Assembly: GCA_934371915.1 (NCBI GenBank)
Contig: CAKROE010000051.1
Coordinates: 1 to 16,448 of the forward strand
DNA length: 16,448 bases
Direction of reading: 5' to 3'
From: an uncultured Blautia sp.
GTDB taxonomy: Bacteria; Bacillota; Clostridia; Lachnospirales; Lachnospiraceae
In this document: piece by piece, positions 7,501 to 14,826 of the stretch
How the letters are laid out: each line of letters starts with the position of its first letter
How positions within the stretch are numbered: position 1 is the first letter of the stretch
Notes under the pieces: model-generated
What the model was told of the DNA's origin: nothing
The model's database searches: none
What the model saw: only the letters and a program-made list of their open reading frames with translations
Position numbers and translations under genes: made by a program

Positions 7501-9367
7501 CATAGAGTTTAGTAAATTCCAGCGGAATCCTGTTTCCATACGGATTTTCTCCATTTTCTACCTGGCATCCAAATCCTTTGTCTATAAAATGGTTTTCACC
7601 TTTCAGAAGGACCTCGTCCGTCGGCAACTCGTAATCTTCTTTGCATTCCCGGATGTTGATTCCCGCCTGAGCCATGTATACCTCTATACCATTTACATTT
7701 ACATGTGCCCGGGCTTCGAACCAGAAATTCTCATCTCCTTTTTGCTCTCTCAGCCATTCATAGGCTTTTTTCAGCTTCGCACCATCAATTGACAGCTGGC
7801 TGTCGTCTTCACTGTTGTCTGTCCAGAAGCACCAAGCTCCGGAATCCTCTACTTTTACAAATGAATCACTTTCTTCATTCGGTTCCTCTGTTCTGTAGCC
7901 GACTTCCCATGAAATTGATACTTCTTTACCCCCCAGATTTTTCGTATTTAACTCAAGAGTGCCTTCTTCTTCATCCTCATAAAAATATGTAGAACCATCC
8001 TCTCGAAGATTATCAAACCATACAGAATAGTCCTCATAAGCAAACTGATAATTTCTGCGGCAGAGTTCTCTTCCTTCTTCGTTCTTTGCAATAATTGTCA
8101 GCTCGGTACCTTCATTGGTCATTCTTCTGAGAATCGGAAGCGGTTCATCTTCGGCACTGTCCTCCCACTGATCCTCATCATATTCTACTTCATAAGTGAC
8201 ATCATTTCTGTCAGTCTCTTCGTTTTCTTTTACATTTTTTACACATAATCCAACGTCCGGATCATTCAGATCCAGTATCTCGCCGGTTGCCACATCCAGA
8301 CTTTCCGGATACAGGACATCGTAATCATTTCTTACATTTACCCACAGATTACACAGCGGCTCTTCCTGTCCGTTTTCTGTATTGATAACTGCTTTTAACA
8401 GAATATTGGTTCCGCCGGTCACATCTCCGGATTGTACTCTTACTGTGTTATCATTCAGGGATACATCTTTAAGCAGCTCCTTGTCGTATTTCCAGCCATC
8501 CTCGGTTGGAGCAAAATTCAACGCCCAGTCAGTATTCTCAAGCACTACGTCATCTTGATCTTCATCATCATATCTCCACAAATGACGCACAATAAACGGA
8601 AATTCCTGTTCACTGTTTTTCAGAAGATTATTGTCTGATACCGGATACTGCGCCTGCAGGATATACTTTTCACCATTTACATGGATATAAAAAGAGTGCT
8701 CCTGTGCGTCTCCATAATAATCTGTATACGTAAGTGTTACTTCAGCTGTTCCGAATCTTTTTGCCCGAAGATGCCAGCCATTTTCATCAGATGACTCTAT
8801 CTCGCATACCGGAGTTGCAGCAACTTCTTCGGATTCGTTTTCGTCCGGAACATTTTTTACTGTTACGTCCGTAACAGGAACCTGCAATACCCTGCCATTC
8901 TGACCATCCCAGGCATATCCGTCATATATTTTATTAATATCATATGTCCAGTCCAGAAGAATCACATCATCTTCCGGGAAATAATACTCTACATTCGTAT
9001 TGGTGTTTTCATCCCCGGAAGAAAATACACTTACATCATCCAGCCCCTCCTGGATCGAATTTTCAGCCTCATCGGAATCTTCTTCTATCTGAAGCTCCGC
9101 TTCCTGACCAGCTTCTGACCCCTCTGCATCCTCGATCTGGATTTCATCCTGCATTTCCTCATCAAAAGAAATCTCTGCACTGTCTTCATCCACCACTTCA
9201 TCCTGCGTGTTTTCTGTCGTATCAACTGCAAAAACTTCTTCATTTCCCGTTGTTTCCTGCTGCACCTGCACATCCATTTCATCTGCAAGTACCGTAAAGG
9301 AATTTCCACTTAATGTGACCGCCGCTGTCAGCAGCCATGCCATCATTTGTCGCCCTCTTGGTTTCAT
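4529..9367 (-). CDS. Giant secreted repeat protein with C-terminal Big_2 domains
   Basis: This 1612-residue exported protein has an unknown function; adhesion or a surface scaffold is the guess. A signal peptide (1-28) ends TVLA before DEMD. An acidic linker (29-125) follows, then a compound module at about 130-577 and 578-1025, and a shortened third copy at 1026-1352. Next is a segment with Cys1359, Cys1373 and the pairs Cys1383/1386 and Cys1424/1427 plus GRHTMSGWKVTK, a pattern common in clostridial surface proteins. Two Big_2-like domains close it (about 1438-1520 and 1527-1610), each with a T-S-x-K-x-IATV core, ending in a very basic KVKVKVKVTK tail. No LPXTG signal or membrane anchor is present. 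The start at 9367 has GGAGG 7 nt upstream and precedes the signal peptide. An in-frame ATG at 9511 would lie upstream of the predicted promoter and hide the signal sequence. Confidence 0.85.
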   Translation of the reverse strand: MKPRGRQMMAWLLTAAVTLSGNSFTVLADEMDVQVQQETTGNEEVFAVDTTENTQDEVVDEDSAEISFDEEMQDEIQIEDAEGSEAGQEAELQIEEDSDEAENSIQEGLDDVSVFSSGDENTNTNVEYYFPEDDVILLDWTYDINKIYDGYAWDGQNGRVLQVPVTDVTVKNVPDENESEEVAATPVCEIESSDENGWHLRAKRFGTAEVTLTYTDYYGDAQEHSFYIHVNGEKYILQAQYPVSDNNLLKNSEQEFPFIVRHLWRYDDEDQDDVVLENTDWALNFAPTEDGWKYDKELLKDVSLNDNTVRVQSGDVTGGTNILLKAVINTENGQEEPLCNLWVNVRNDYDVLYPESLDVATGEILDLNDPDVGLCVKNVKENEETDRNDVTYEVEYDEDQWEDSAEDEPLPILRRMTNEGTELTIIAKNEEGRELCRRNYQFAYEDYSVWFDNLREDGSTYFYEDEEEGTLELNTKNLGGKEVSISWEVGYRTEEPNEESDSFVKVEDSGAWCFWTDNSEDDSQLSIDGAKLKKAYEWLREQKGDENFWFEARAHVNVNGIEVYMAQAGINIRECKEDYELPTDEVLLKGENHFIDKGFGCQVENGENPYGNRIPLEFTKLYVANEEDDEDKSPVCEIEDEDEYGWSIIARRYGTAVITLEYNDLSGETQTHTFRYYVNSDRYTLEPQWGVSEGNMLRNSEMELGFVLLHDWKNDDDERYGVEVKDWELALAPDDNNWSYDTNLLNEVTIKDGKTLVIKSGEGTWETDILLKAMIPTEDGNKEEAAFNQVRIEVCETYDILYPTDIANLNVGETLDPEKDLKAVRITDDGEEEIKVDHYDVEYDSNQWDTEEREGRLPLLKRKSADNCWLDIIAIDEEDNEIRRHYEFEWLDYSVWFENLRGDSGDYTFAFEDEQYELSLNTENLDERGVKDSAEIIWSVGYAYTDENGEDIPKTDIPEEYTFWSENPEDNSKLIIDSSKLTKAYAWLHTQIRGVCWFEIRAGVELGGVIVSEEAYTGLGEVCKNEEEYYINFGVTLNMVPGDTLWIDDFLEGSIRDKDHPYGEDIRVDVTKVSVDDTSCCRVAYQGNGWSIKALKCGTATLKLVYTDYHGKQQSGEYTVSVQDETYWMNYNLERSEMLPGETKEFTISVYRATKDNLDGEVVDPAKNKYSVTVEKRNSEDPIEVSADADGKITVKVNENAKWEQSYGFYISVKSEAKDEEGNPIWSVDGDVNIFVKERYPDKIQLTKEVSLNPKLGDTFDINEYKPTLLRYNPTLEADNKWEALTIDNEHLRLVLTWDYDVWTAQNESLLLPVLERTGKARGAIVLRAEEYDPDSEEWYEIAQDSYYVSTIFDKDAECSHIWETIVDEKGNCGKAEKRHQICTACQQTKLLPDIPATGRHTMSGWKVTKQANALTEGMKEQTCTECGLKQQQTLPKLTATLTLNVPENKTLPMKMKQTYQLKVSGLADGDKVVSWTSSNKKIATVSGSGKLKALKKKGKTTITVKLASGKTAKFTVKVQKADVATTSLTVLNKATGKKMPKTVSLKVKKKLSLTATVAPVTSKQKVTYSTSNKSIATVNAKGVITAKKKGTVTITVKSGRKKVKVKVKVTK
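5312..8980 (-). repeat. Compound protein module of about 448 residues, 2.7 copies
   Basis: Matching landmarks recur at near-constant spacing in the giant protein. ENGWHLRAKRFGTAEVTL (near 195) matches EYGWSIIARRYGTAVITL (near 643) and GNGWSIKALKCGTATLKL (near 1088). DVLYPESLDVATGE (350) matches DILYPTDIANLNVGE (799). DYSVWFDNLRED (446) matches DYSVWFENLRGD (892). Offsets are 441-449 residues. The third copy keeps the first part but lacks the DYSVWF to EARA half. The copies differ widely in sequence, so the duplication is old. Confidence 0.85.
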
Positions 9368-9426
9368 TCGCCTTCCTCCTTCTCTTTTTCTGATTGTTCT
9401 ACTTTTTATAGAGTGTATATAGTTCC

Positions 9427-9455
9427 AGTATAAAGAAAGAGCAAAAAAATAGCAA
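9427..9455 (-). promoter_or_regulatory. Promoter of the giant secreted protein gene
   Basis: TTGCTA (9450-9455), a T-rich 17-nt spacer and TATACT (9427-9432) stand on the minus strand 60 nt before the chosen start. This position also argues against the longer reading frame starting at 9511. Confidence 0.65.
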
Positions 9456-9520
9456 TTATTTTCCGCTTTTCGAGACTTTTTTTGTGCATTTTTGACAGTT
9501 TCAAGGCGCAAATTTAGGCA

Positions 9521-9581
9521 AAAAAGTCCCCGGACAATTTTGGCAATCTATTCTGGCAATCACCATAATCATCCGGGGATT
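9521..9581 (-). terminator. Probable terminator of gpmI with a long loop
   Basis: TCCCCGGA (9527-9534) and TCCGGGGA (9572-9579) form a GC-rich 8-bp stem closing a 37-nt loop. On the minus strand TTTTTT follows, the standard 3' signature. It lies about 40 nt past the gpmI stop. The loop holds a direct repeat TGGCAATC (9541-9548 and 9554-9561). Confidence 0.7.
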
Positions 9582-9616
9582 TCATTATTTACATATATTC
9601 AGATTATTTTTAATTC

Positions 9617-11158
9617 TTATTTTTCGATCAGAAGGCTTTCTCCTGTCATGTCTGCCGGCTGTTCCATGCCCATAAGCTGGATCAGTGTAGGAATGATGTC
9701 TGCAAGGCATCCGTTCTCTCTTAAGGTGTATTTCGGATCTGCATTTACGAGGATGAACGGAACCGGGTTTGTTGTATGAGCGGTCCATGGCTCTCCTGTC
9801 TCATAGTCGATCAGCTGCTCTGCGTTACCGTGGTCAGCGCAGATGAACATCTGTCCGTCAACTTCTTTGAGGGCTTCTACCGCTCTGCCTACACAGCCGT
9901 CAACAGTCTCGATTGCTTTTACTGCTGCAGCCTGTACACCGGTATGGCCAACCATATCCGGGTTTGCAAAGTTGATGATGATCACATCATATTTGTCAGA
10001 TTTGATCGCGTCTACAAGTTTGTCACAGACTTCCGGTGCGCTCATTTCCGGCTGAAGGTCATAAGTAGCAACCTTCGGAGATTTTACAAGGATTCTGTCC
10101 TCACCTTTATTTGGCTCTTCCACACCACCATTGAAGAAGAACGTAACGTGAGCGTATTTCTCTGTCTCAGCGATACGAACCTGTGTCATATCATGAGCTG
10201 CAAGGTATTCGCCAAATGTATTCTGAAGCAGTACTTTGTGGAATGCAACCTGTTTGTTCTGGATCGTCTCATCATAGTCTGTGAAGCAGACATATGTGAG
10301 GTCAAGTTTCTTTGCTCTCTCGAAGCCTTTGAACTCATCATCGCAGAATGCTCTGGTGATCTCACGTGCACGGTCAGGACGGAAGTTGAAGAATACAACG
10401 GAATCTTTGTCCTGGATCTTTGCAACCGGTTTGCCGTCTTTTTCGATTACGGTCGGAAGTACGAATTCATCAGTCTTGTCAGCATCGTAGGAAGCCTGAA
10501 CTGCTGCTGCAGCGTCTGTGCCTTTGACACCTTCGCCTGCTGTCAGTGCTTTGTATGCAAGCTCTACACGATCCCAGCGATTATCTCTGTCCATTGCATA
10601 GTAACGTCCGGAAACAACACCGATCTCACCAACACCGATTTCTTTCATCTTTGCTTCAAGCTGTTCGATGAATTCTTTACCGGATGCCGGAGGTGTATCA
10701 CGTCCGTCGAGGAAACAGTGTACATAAACTTTCTTAAGACCTTCTCTCTTAGCCATCTCAAGCAGTGCATAGAGATGTGTGTTGTGGCTGTGTACACCAC
10801 CATCGGAAAGAAGTCCCATAAAATGAATAGCAGAATCATTGTCCTTTGCATTCTTCATTGCTGCAAGAAGTGCTTCATTCCTGAAGAAATCACCATCGTT
10901 GATCTCTTTTGTGATTCTGGTAAGCTCCTGATATACGATACGGCCTGCACCCATATTCATATGACCTACCTCAGAGTTACCCATCTGTCCGTCCGGAAGA
11001 CCAACTGCAAGTCCGCTGGCATTTCCTTTTACGAATGGATATTCTGCCATTAATTTATCCATAACAGGAGTCTTTGCTTCGTAGATTGCATTTCCCTCAT
11101 GTTTGTCATTCAGGCCATAACCATCCAGGATCATTAAAACGGTTGGTTTTTTACTCAT
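9617..11158 (-). CDS. gpmI: 2,3-bisphosphoglycerate-independent phosphoglycerate mutase
   Basis: This cytoplasmic enzyme interconverts 3- and 2-phosphoglycerate using two Mn ions and a phosphoserine intermediate. The product is 513 residues, normal for the family. All metal and catalytic positions are present: Asp12 in LDGYG, Ser62 in GNSEVGHMNMG, His123, the GRDTPP loop (152-157), Lys334, Asp401 and His405 in NPDMVGH, Asp442-His443 in CADHGNAE, and His461. The start MSKKPTV is chosen because AAGGAGA lies 6 nt upstream; an ATG 13 codons earlier lacks a site. The gene is the last of the hom, hydrolase, gpmI run and ends at the hairpin near 9527. It completes the triose steps encoded by gap, pgk and tpiA nearby. 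Confidence 0.97.
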   Translation of the reverse strand: MSKKPTVLMILDGYGLNDKHEGNAIYEAKTPVMDKLMAEYPFVKGNASGLAVGLPDGQMGNSEVGHMNMGAGRIVYQELTRITKEINDGDFFRNEALLAAMKNAKDNDSAIHFMGLLSDGGVHSHNTHLYALLEMAKREGLKKVYVHCFLDGRDTPPASGKEFIEQLEAKMKEIGVGEIGVVSGRYYAMDRDNRWDRVELAYKALTAGEGVKGTDAAAAVQASYDADKTDEFVLPTVIEKDGKPVAKIQDKDSVVFFNFRPDRAREITRAFCDDEFKGFERAKKLDLTYVCFTDYDETIQNKQVAFHKVLLQNTFGEYLAAHDMTQVRIAETEKYAHVTFFFNGGVEEPNKGEDRILVKSPKVATYDLQPEMSAPEVCDKLVDAIKSDKYDVIIINFANPDMVGHTGVQAAAVKAIETVDGCVGRAVEALKEVDGQMFICADHGNAEQLIDYETGEPWTAHTTNPVPFILVNADPKYTLRENGCLADIIPTLIQLMGMEQPADMTGESLLIEK

Positions 11159-11196
11159 AATATTCTCCTTCTGTTGTATAGTTTTTCTGCATGTCA

Positions 11197-11231
11197 ATAC
11201 AGTATTTACCTGTATGTTTTTTCCTATTATA
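11197..11231 (-). promoter_or_regulatory. Candidate gpmI promoter and adjacent inverted repeat
   Basis: A perfect TATAAT (-10 at 11226-11231, minus strand) sits just after the hydrolase stop, but no clear -35 is at the right distance. Downstream, ATACAG/CTGTAT (11197-11202 with 11210-11215) is a 6-bp inverted repeat with a 7-nt gap, placed where an operator or leader hairpin would sit. gpmI may therefore be transcribed both from here and from the hom promoter. Confidence 0.3.
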
Positions 11232-11244
11232 TAGTACCAAAAAT

Positions 11245-12393
11245 TTAGAATTTTTCAAGGATTTTATCGGAAAAGCTCTGTGGAATCGCAGATAGTTTAT
11301 CCTTTGTATTCTCCTGAAGCTGTTCCAGCCAGCCGCCACAGATCGCGGTCAGAAGCTCCTGCATCATTCCTCTTGATTCCGGTGCAAATTTATCCAGTCG
11401 TTTTACCATAGCCGCGAGACTCTTGAGCCCGCCCGACTGCACTTCACTTAAGTTTTCGTAGCCGGATGCCTGCAAAGTTGCAAAGAGATCTTCGATCAGA
11501 AGTCGCTTCTGCTCCATGTCCATTCCGTCAATCCATTTGTGCAGGATCTCGATAAAACGAAGCGCCGTTTTATTCAGGCTGTCGCGTCTGACAAGACCCG
11601 GTCCCTGAACTTCCCAGGAAAATCCATCGTGCTGAAGAAGTCCTCTGCTGGTACTTGCCACGATAATCGGCTGTTTCTCATGTTCGAGAAGTGTTCCTAT
11701 GATGGAATATTCCGGGATGATCCGGATGATCTTCGGCATCATCTCTGCTGTCTCGGGAGATTCCTGAAATTCCTTTGAAAATCCCGGCCCGTCGTTTGAA
11801 TAGATTTCCAGAATCTTATCATGCGCACTTTTGCACATGACAGAGCCATAAATCGCAAGATTTCCACCTTTTGAGTGTCCGCCTACCCGCAGCATCCCGG
11901 AAACTTTGTCCGAAATCCGCTGCATATATTCAACTGCACGTTCTTGAGCAGGAACGACACCGGTACTTAAATTGAAGTCTTCTTTCCATCCTATAATGGT
12001 ATCGTCCGTGCCACGGAAAGAAATATAAGAAGTTCCATCATCCAGCACGATCTCCACAGCCGAAAACTGCTGTTCCGCTTCTGTGACGATCTCATTGACA
12101 TAGTTTCGGATCACACAATTGCCAAACCGGACGGATTCTGCCATTTCAAACATCATAAACGGAGCCAGGCGGATAAATGATTTATCCGCCTCCAGTTCTT
12201 TTATCGTGTGTAATTTTTTGAATTCTTTAACCAGCTTCTTAAGTTCTATTCCTTTTTGTCTGGTCACCGCCGGAATCCTGTCAAGATTCACATACGAAAA
12301 ACAGGCAAGGATCAGATTATCGACCTCGTTAAATGGAGACTGTGCAAAGGAAAGATCACCTCTCCAGCTGATATAATCCATAATATTTCCCAT
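11245..12393 (-). CDS. DUF2974/Mbeg1-like alpha/beta-hydrolase
   Basis: This 382-residue soluble protein has the lipase-type fold signature. The nucleophile elbow is GGHSKGGNLA, with Ser174. FRGTD (127-131) comes before it and gives the usual oxyanion strand. SNDGPGF offers Asp201 as the acid, and LLQHDGFSW offers His255. GHSKGGNLA plus NDGPGF is the pattern I associate with DUF2974, a Firmicutes family of uncharacterised hydrolases. About 100 helical residues follow the catalytic domain. No signal peptide or membrane helix is seen, so it is likely cytoplasmic. AAGGAGAA supports the start. It begins 43 nt after hom with no terminator between, so co-transcription is likely. The substrate is unknown; the family name is from memory. 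Confidence 0.85.
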   Translation of the reverse strand: MGNIMDYISWRGDLSFAQSPFNEVDNLILACFSYVNLDRIPAVTRQKGIELKKLVKEFKKLHTIKELEADKSFIRLAPFMMFEMAESVRFGNCVIRNYVNEIVTEAEQQFSAVEIVLDDGTSYISFRGTDDTIIGWKEDFNLSTGVVPAQERAVEYMQRISDKVSGMLRVGGHSKGGNLAIYGSVMCKSAHDKILEIYSNDGPGFSKEFQESPETAEMMPKIIRIIPEYSIIGTLLEHEKQPIIVASTSRGLLQHDGFSWEVQGPGLVRRDSLNKTALRFIEILHKWIDGMDMEQKRLLIEDLFATLQASGYENLSEVQSGGLKSLAAMVKRLDKFAPESRGMMQELLTAICGGWLEQLQENTKDKLSAIPQSFSDKILEKF

Positions 12394-12436
12394 AAGCTTC
12401 TCCTTCTCGAAAATAACTTAAGGTATGATTTTTATT

Positions 12437-13732
12437 TTATTCTCCGTACACACGAAGCATGCTGCTGATCTTACGTACAGAGCTTCTTCCACTCAGCTCT
12501 TCCATTGCAGTACGGAAATCTCCCTCGCGAACTTTTGCAGTGATCACAACAACTTCTGCGCTTCCTTCATCTCTTGCTGCTTTCTGGATGATCTGAGCCA
12601 CACTGACACCATATTTTGCAAATACTGCGGTCATCTCAGCCAGTACACCACAGCGGTCTTCTACGATCAGTCTCATAAAGTAACGGTTGCAGGTATCTGC
12701 CATTTTTTTGACCGGAAGTTCTTTGTAGCAGGTACATCCGATACGTGCACAACAATTTGCCAGAATGTTTCTTACGATCTCAAAAAGATCTCCGACTACC
12801 GCACTTGCCGTAGGAAGTTCGCCTGCGCCACGGCCATAGAACATTGCGTTTTCTACTGCGTCACCGTTTACAAATACCGCATTGTAGGAATCATTGACAG
12901 ATGCAAGCGGATGGCTGCTCGGAATCAGCATCGGGCATACATAAGCTTCCACTCCGTCTTCTGTATTCTTTGCAACTCCGAGGAGCTTTATGTCACATCC
13001 CATTTCTTTTGCATATTTGATGTCTTTGGCTGTGATCTTTGTGATTCCCTCGATATAAACATCATCAAATACAACTCTGGAATTAAACGCTACGGATGCA
13101 AGGATTGCCACCTTACGTCCGGCATCCAGACCTTCGATATCTGCAGTCGGGTCTGCCTCGGCATAACCCAGCTCTGTAGCAAGGGCAAGGGCATCTTTGA
13201 ATTCCATACCATCCTGTGTCATCTTTGTGAGGATAAAGTTGGTCGTTCCGTTGACAATTCCCATTACTTCTGCCATATGATTGCCTGCCAGACATTCTTT
13301 CAGCGGACGGATGATCGGAATTCCACCGGCTACTGCTGCCTCAAACAGGAAATCCACATGGTTTGCTTCTGCTGCATCGAGAAGTTCTTTTCCATGAGCT
13401 GCAATCAGGTCTTTGTTGGCTGTTACTACATGTTTGCAGGCATTTAATGCGTCAAGTATGTAGGTTCTTGCCGGTTCGATTCCACCGATCAGCTCAATTA
13501 CAATATCTATTTCAGGATCTTTCACGATCTCGTCCCAGTTGTTTGTCAGAATCTCAGGATTTTTTACCTTTGATGCTGCTTTTTCCAGATTACGTACCAG
13601 AATCTTGCTGATCTCAAGCTGACTTCCAAGCTTCGGGATCATCTCCTCTTTCTGCTTCTCCAGTACTTTATATACGCCGGTTCCTACTGTACCAAATCCC
13701 AGGAGGGCTGCACGAATCACTTTTTTCTCCAT
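12437..13732 (-). CDS. hom: Homoserine dehydrogenase with C-terminal ACT domain
   Basis: Hom reduces aspartate semialdehyde to homoserine, the branch point to threonine and methionine. The 431 residues show a Rossmann nucleotide-binding loop GFGTVGTG (12-19), TANKDLIA with Lys107, and the catalytic domain with GIVNGTTNFIL (158-168), GYAEADPTADIEG (189-201) and DAGRK with Lys206. An ACT domain (about 353-431) is typical of feedback inhibition by threonine. AGGAG lies 10 nt before ATG. No thrB, thrC or aspartokinase is near; the gene sits between tpiA and the hydrolase, in the middle of glycolytic genes. It has its own strong promoter. No T-box or riboswitch can fit in its leader of about 55 nt. 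Confidence 0.97.
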   Translation of the reverse strand: MEKKVIRAALLGFGTVGTGVYKVLEKQKEEMIPKLGSQLEISKILVRNLEKAASKVKNPEILTNNWDEIVKDPEIDIVIELIGGIEPARTYILDALNACKHVVTANKDLIAAHGKELLDAAEANHVDFLFEAAVAGGIPIIRPLKECLAGNHMAEVMGIVNGTTNFILTKMTQDGMEFKDALALATELGYAEADPTADIEGLDAGRKVAILASVAFNSRVVFDDVYIEGITKITAKDIKYAKEMGCDIKLLGVAKNTEDGVEAYVCPMLIPSSHPLASVNDSYNAVFVNGDAVENAMFYGRGAGELPTASAVVGDLFEIVRNILANCCARIGCTCYKELPVKKMADTCNRYFMRLIVEDRCGVLAEMTAVFAKYGVSVAQIIQKAARDEGSAEVVVITAKVREGDFRTAMEELSGRSSVRKISSMLRVYGE

Positions 13733-13794
13733 TTTGGAATGGCTCCTTTCTCCTCGTCCCTTAAAGTTCAGGGATTATTTCTACCATGTGTCTA

Positions 13795-13823
13795 ATAGTA
13801 TGGTATAAAATGGATTTTGTCAA
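13795..13823 (-). promoter_or_regulatory. hom promoter
   Basis: A perfect TTGACA (13818-13823), a 17-nt spacer and TACTAT (13795-13800) lie on the minus strand 63 nt before hom, just downstream of the tpiA terminator. The leader has a small hairpin TCCCT/AGGGA (13757-13774) right before the ribosome binding site. Confidence 0.8.
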
Positions 13824-13853
13824 GCGCGGACATTTGTACGTGTACGAAAACAT

Positions 13854-13902
13854 AAAAAAAAAGCCAGATACCTCTGACCAATGTGGTTTGAAGTATCTGG
13901 CT
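13854..13902 (-). terminator. tpiA intrinsic terminator
   Basis: AGCCAGATAC (13862-13871) pairs with GTATCTGGCT (13893-13902) over 10 bp, with ACCA/TGGT inside the loop. On the minus strand it is followed by eight or nine T. It lies 17 nt past the tpiA stop and separates the gap-pgk-tpiA unit from hom. Confidence 0.92.
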
Positions 13903-13919
13903 GTATATTCTTGTATGAA

Positions 13920-14669
13920 TTATTTGTAGTTAACGATTTTTCCGAAGTCTGGTTTGAGGGAAGCTCCACCAACAAGACCACCGTCGATATCGCCCATTGC
14001 AAACAGTTCTGCTGCATTTCCTGCATTTACAGATCCGCCGTACTGGATACGGATAGCTGCTGCTGTGTCTGTATCATAGATTTCTGCTACACAGTCACGG
14101 ATACCTTTGCAGATTTCCTGAGCCTGTTCACTTGTAGCTGTTTTGCCTGTTCCGATAGCCCAGATTGGCTCATAAGCGATAACCATAGTCTTAGCCTGAT
14201 CTGCAGTTACATTCTGAAGACCAACTTTAACCTGCTGACGGATCCAGTCCATTGTGATGCCCTGTTCTCTCTGCTCAAGAGATTCTCCACAGCACATGAT
14301 TGGTGTGATGCCGTGTTCGAAAGCTTTCAGGACTTTCTTGTTAACGTCTTCGTTTGTTTCTCCGAAGTAATCTCTTCTTTCGGAATGTCCGAGAATAACG
14401 TATTTAACACCTGCATCTACGAGCATAGCCGGAGCGATCTCACCTGTGTATGCACCTTTTTCTTCGAAGTACATGTTTTCTGCTGCTACAGCAATGTTTG
14501 TGCCTTTGCAAGCTTCAACTACAGGAACGATGTCGATAGCCGGTACACCGAATACTACGTCAACTTCATCGTTCTGTACGAGTGGTTTCAGAGTTTCAAC
14601 TAATTTAACTGCTTCGCTTGGAGTCATGTTCATTTTCCAGTTTCCAGCGATAATTTTCTTTCTTGCCAT
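13920..14669 (-). CDS. tpiA: Triosephosphate isomerase
   Basis: TpiA interconverts dihydroxyacetone phosphate and glyceraldehyde 3-phosphate. The 249-residue TIM barrel has its full active site: Asn10 and Lys12 in AGNWKMN, His95 in ILGHSERR, Glu167 in [11 protein letters not shown], the flexible loop 168-178, and the phosphate-binding GGSV (211-214). The start has an AAGGGAG site 8 nt upstream. A 7-bp A/T palindrome, CTTAATT/AATTAAG (14682-14698), overlaps the upstream edge of that site and could affect initiation. It follows pgk across the long palindrome at 14717-14826 and ends at a strong terminator. Confidence 0.98.
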   Translation of the reverse strand: MARKKIIAGNWKMNMTPSEAVKLVETLKPLVQNDEVDVVFGVPAIDIVPVVEACKGTNIAVAAENMYFEEKGAYTGEIAPAMLVDAGVKYVILGHSERRDYFGETNEDVNKKVLKAFEHGITPIMCCGESLEQREQGITMDWIRQQVKVGLQNVTADQAKTMVIAYEPIWAIGTGKTATSEQAQEICKGIRDCVAEIYDTDTAAAIRIQYGGSVNAGNAAELFAMGDIDGGLVGGASLKPDFGKIVNYK

Positions 14670-14681
14670 TTTCTTATCTCC

Positions 14682-14698
14682 CTTAATTTATAATTAAG
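14682..14698 (-). repeat. Short A/T palindrome next to the tpiA ribosome binding site
   Basis: CTTAATT and AATTAAG are perfect 7-bp arms around a 3-nt centre. The promoter-proximal end touches AAGGGAG, the tpiA Shine-Dalgarno. As RNA the stem is weak; it could also be a protein site. Confidence 0.35.
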
Positions 14699-14716
14699 TG
14701 TATATGTTTACCCACG

Positions 14717-14826
14717 AAAAAACGCGGATATGATTTCAAACACAAGGCAGATGCGGCGAAGTCGTACGGAAATAGTACGTCGAGCCACATCTAACGCCGT
14801 GTTTGGATTATATACGCTGTTTTTTT
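14717..14826. repeat. Long imperfect palindrome between pgk and tpiA
   Basis: Arms at 14717-14767 and 14775-14826 pair around a 7-nt loop. Paired blocks from the tip outward are GTAC, GGC, AGATG, GGC, AAACAC, ATATxAT and an outer A-run/T-run. Bulges and wobbles interrupt them. Both strands end in six or more T after the stem, so either could act as a terminator or attenuator. The T-run overlaps the pgk stop codon. The size and symmetry also fit a MITE-like or REP-like element. No target duplication is obvious. Confidence 0.75.

Noticed and set aside
9368..9511. N-terminal extension of the giant protein from an ATG at 9511
   Set aside because: It would put 48 residues before a clear signal peptide, lacks a ribosome binding site, and starts upstream of the predicted promoter (9427-9455). 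The ATG at 9367 has GGAGG at good spacing.
9776..11053. Long plus-strand open frame opposite gpmI, and similar ones opposite hom (12425-13447), pgk (15311-16192) and tpiA (13881-14603)
   Set aside because: Each lies wholly antisense to a clear housekeeping enzyme. The products are Cys/Phe/Ser-rich without domains, and no ribosome binding site or promoter was seen. They are codon-bias shadows.
11176..11196. TTGACA followed by TATACA upstream of gpmI as a promoter
   Set aside because: The two elements are only 11 nt apart, too close for a normal sigma-A promoter.
11239..11255. AAAAATT/AATTTTT inverted repeat at the hydrolase stop as a terminator
   Set aside because: The stem is only A/T pairs and would be too unstable. 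It is more likely base-composition chance.
13733..13790. Amino-acid-responsive leader (T-box or riboswitch) before hom
   Set aside because: The leader from the predicted start is about 55 nt with one 5-bp hairpin and no T-box sequence or terminator.
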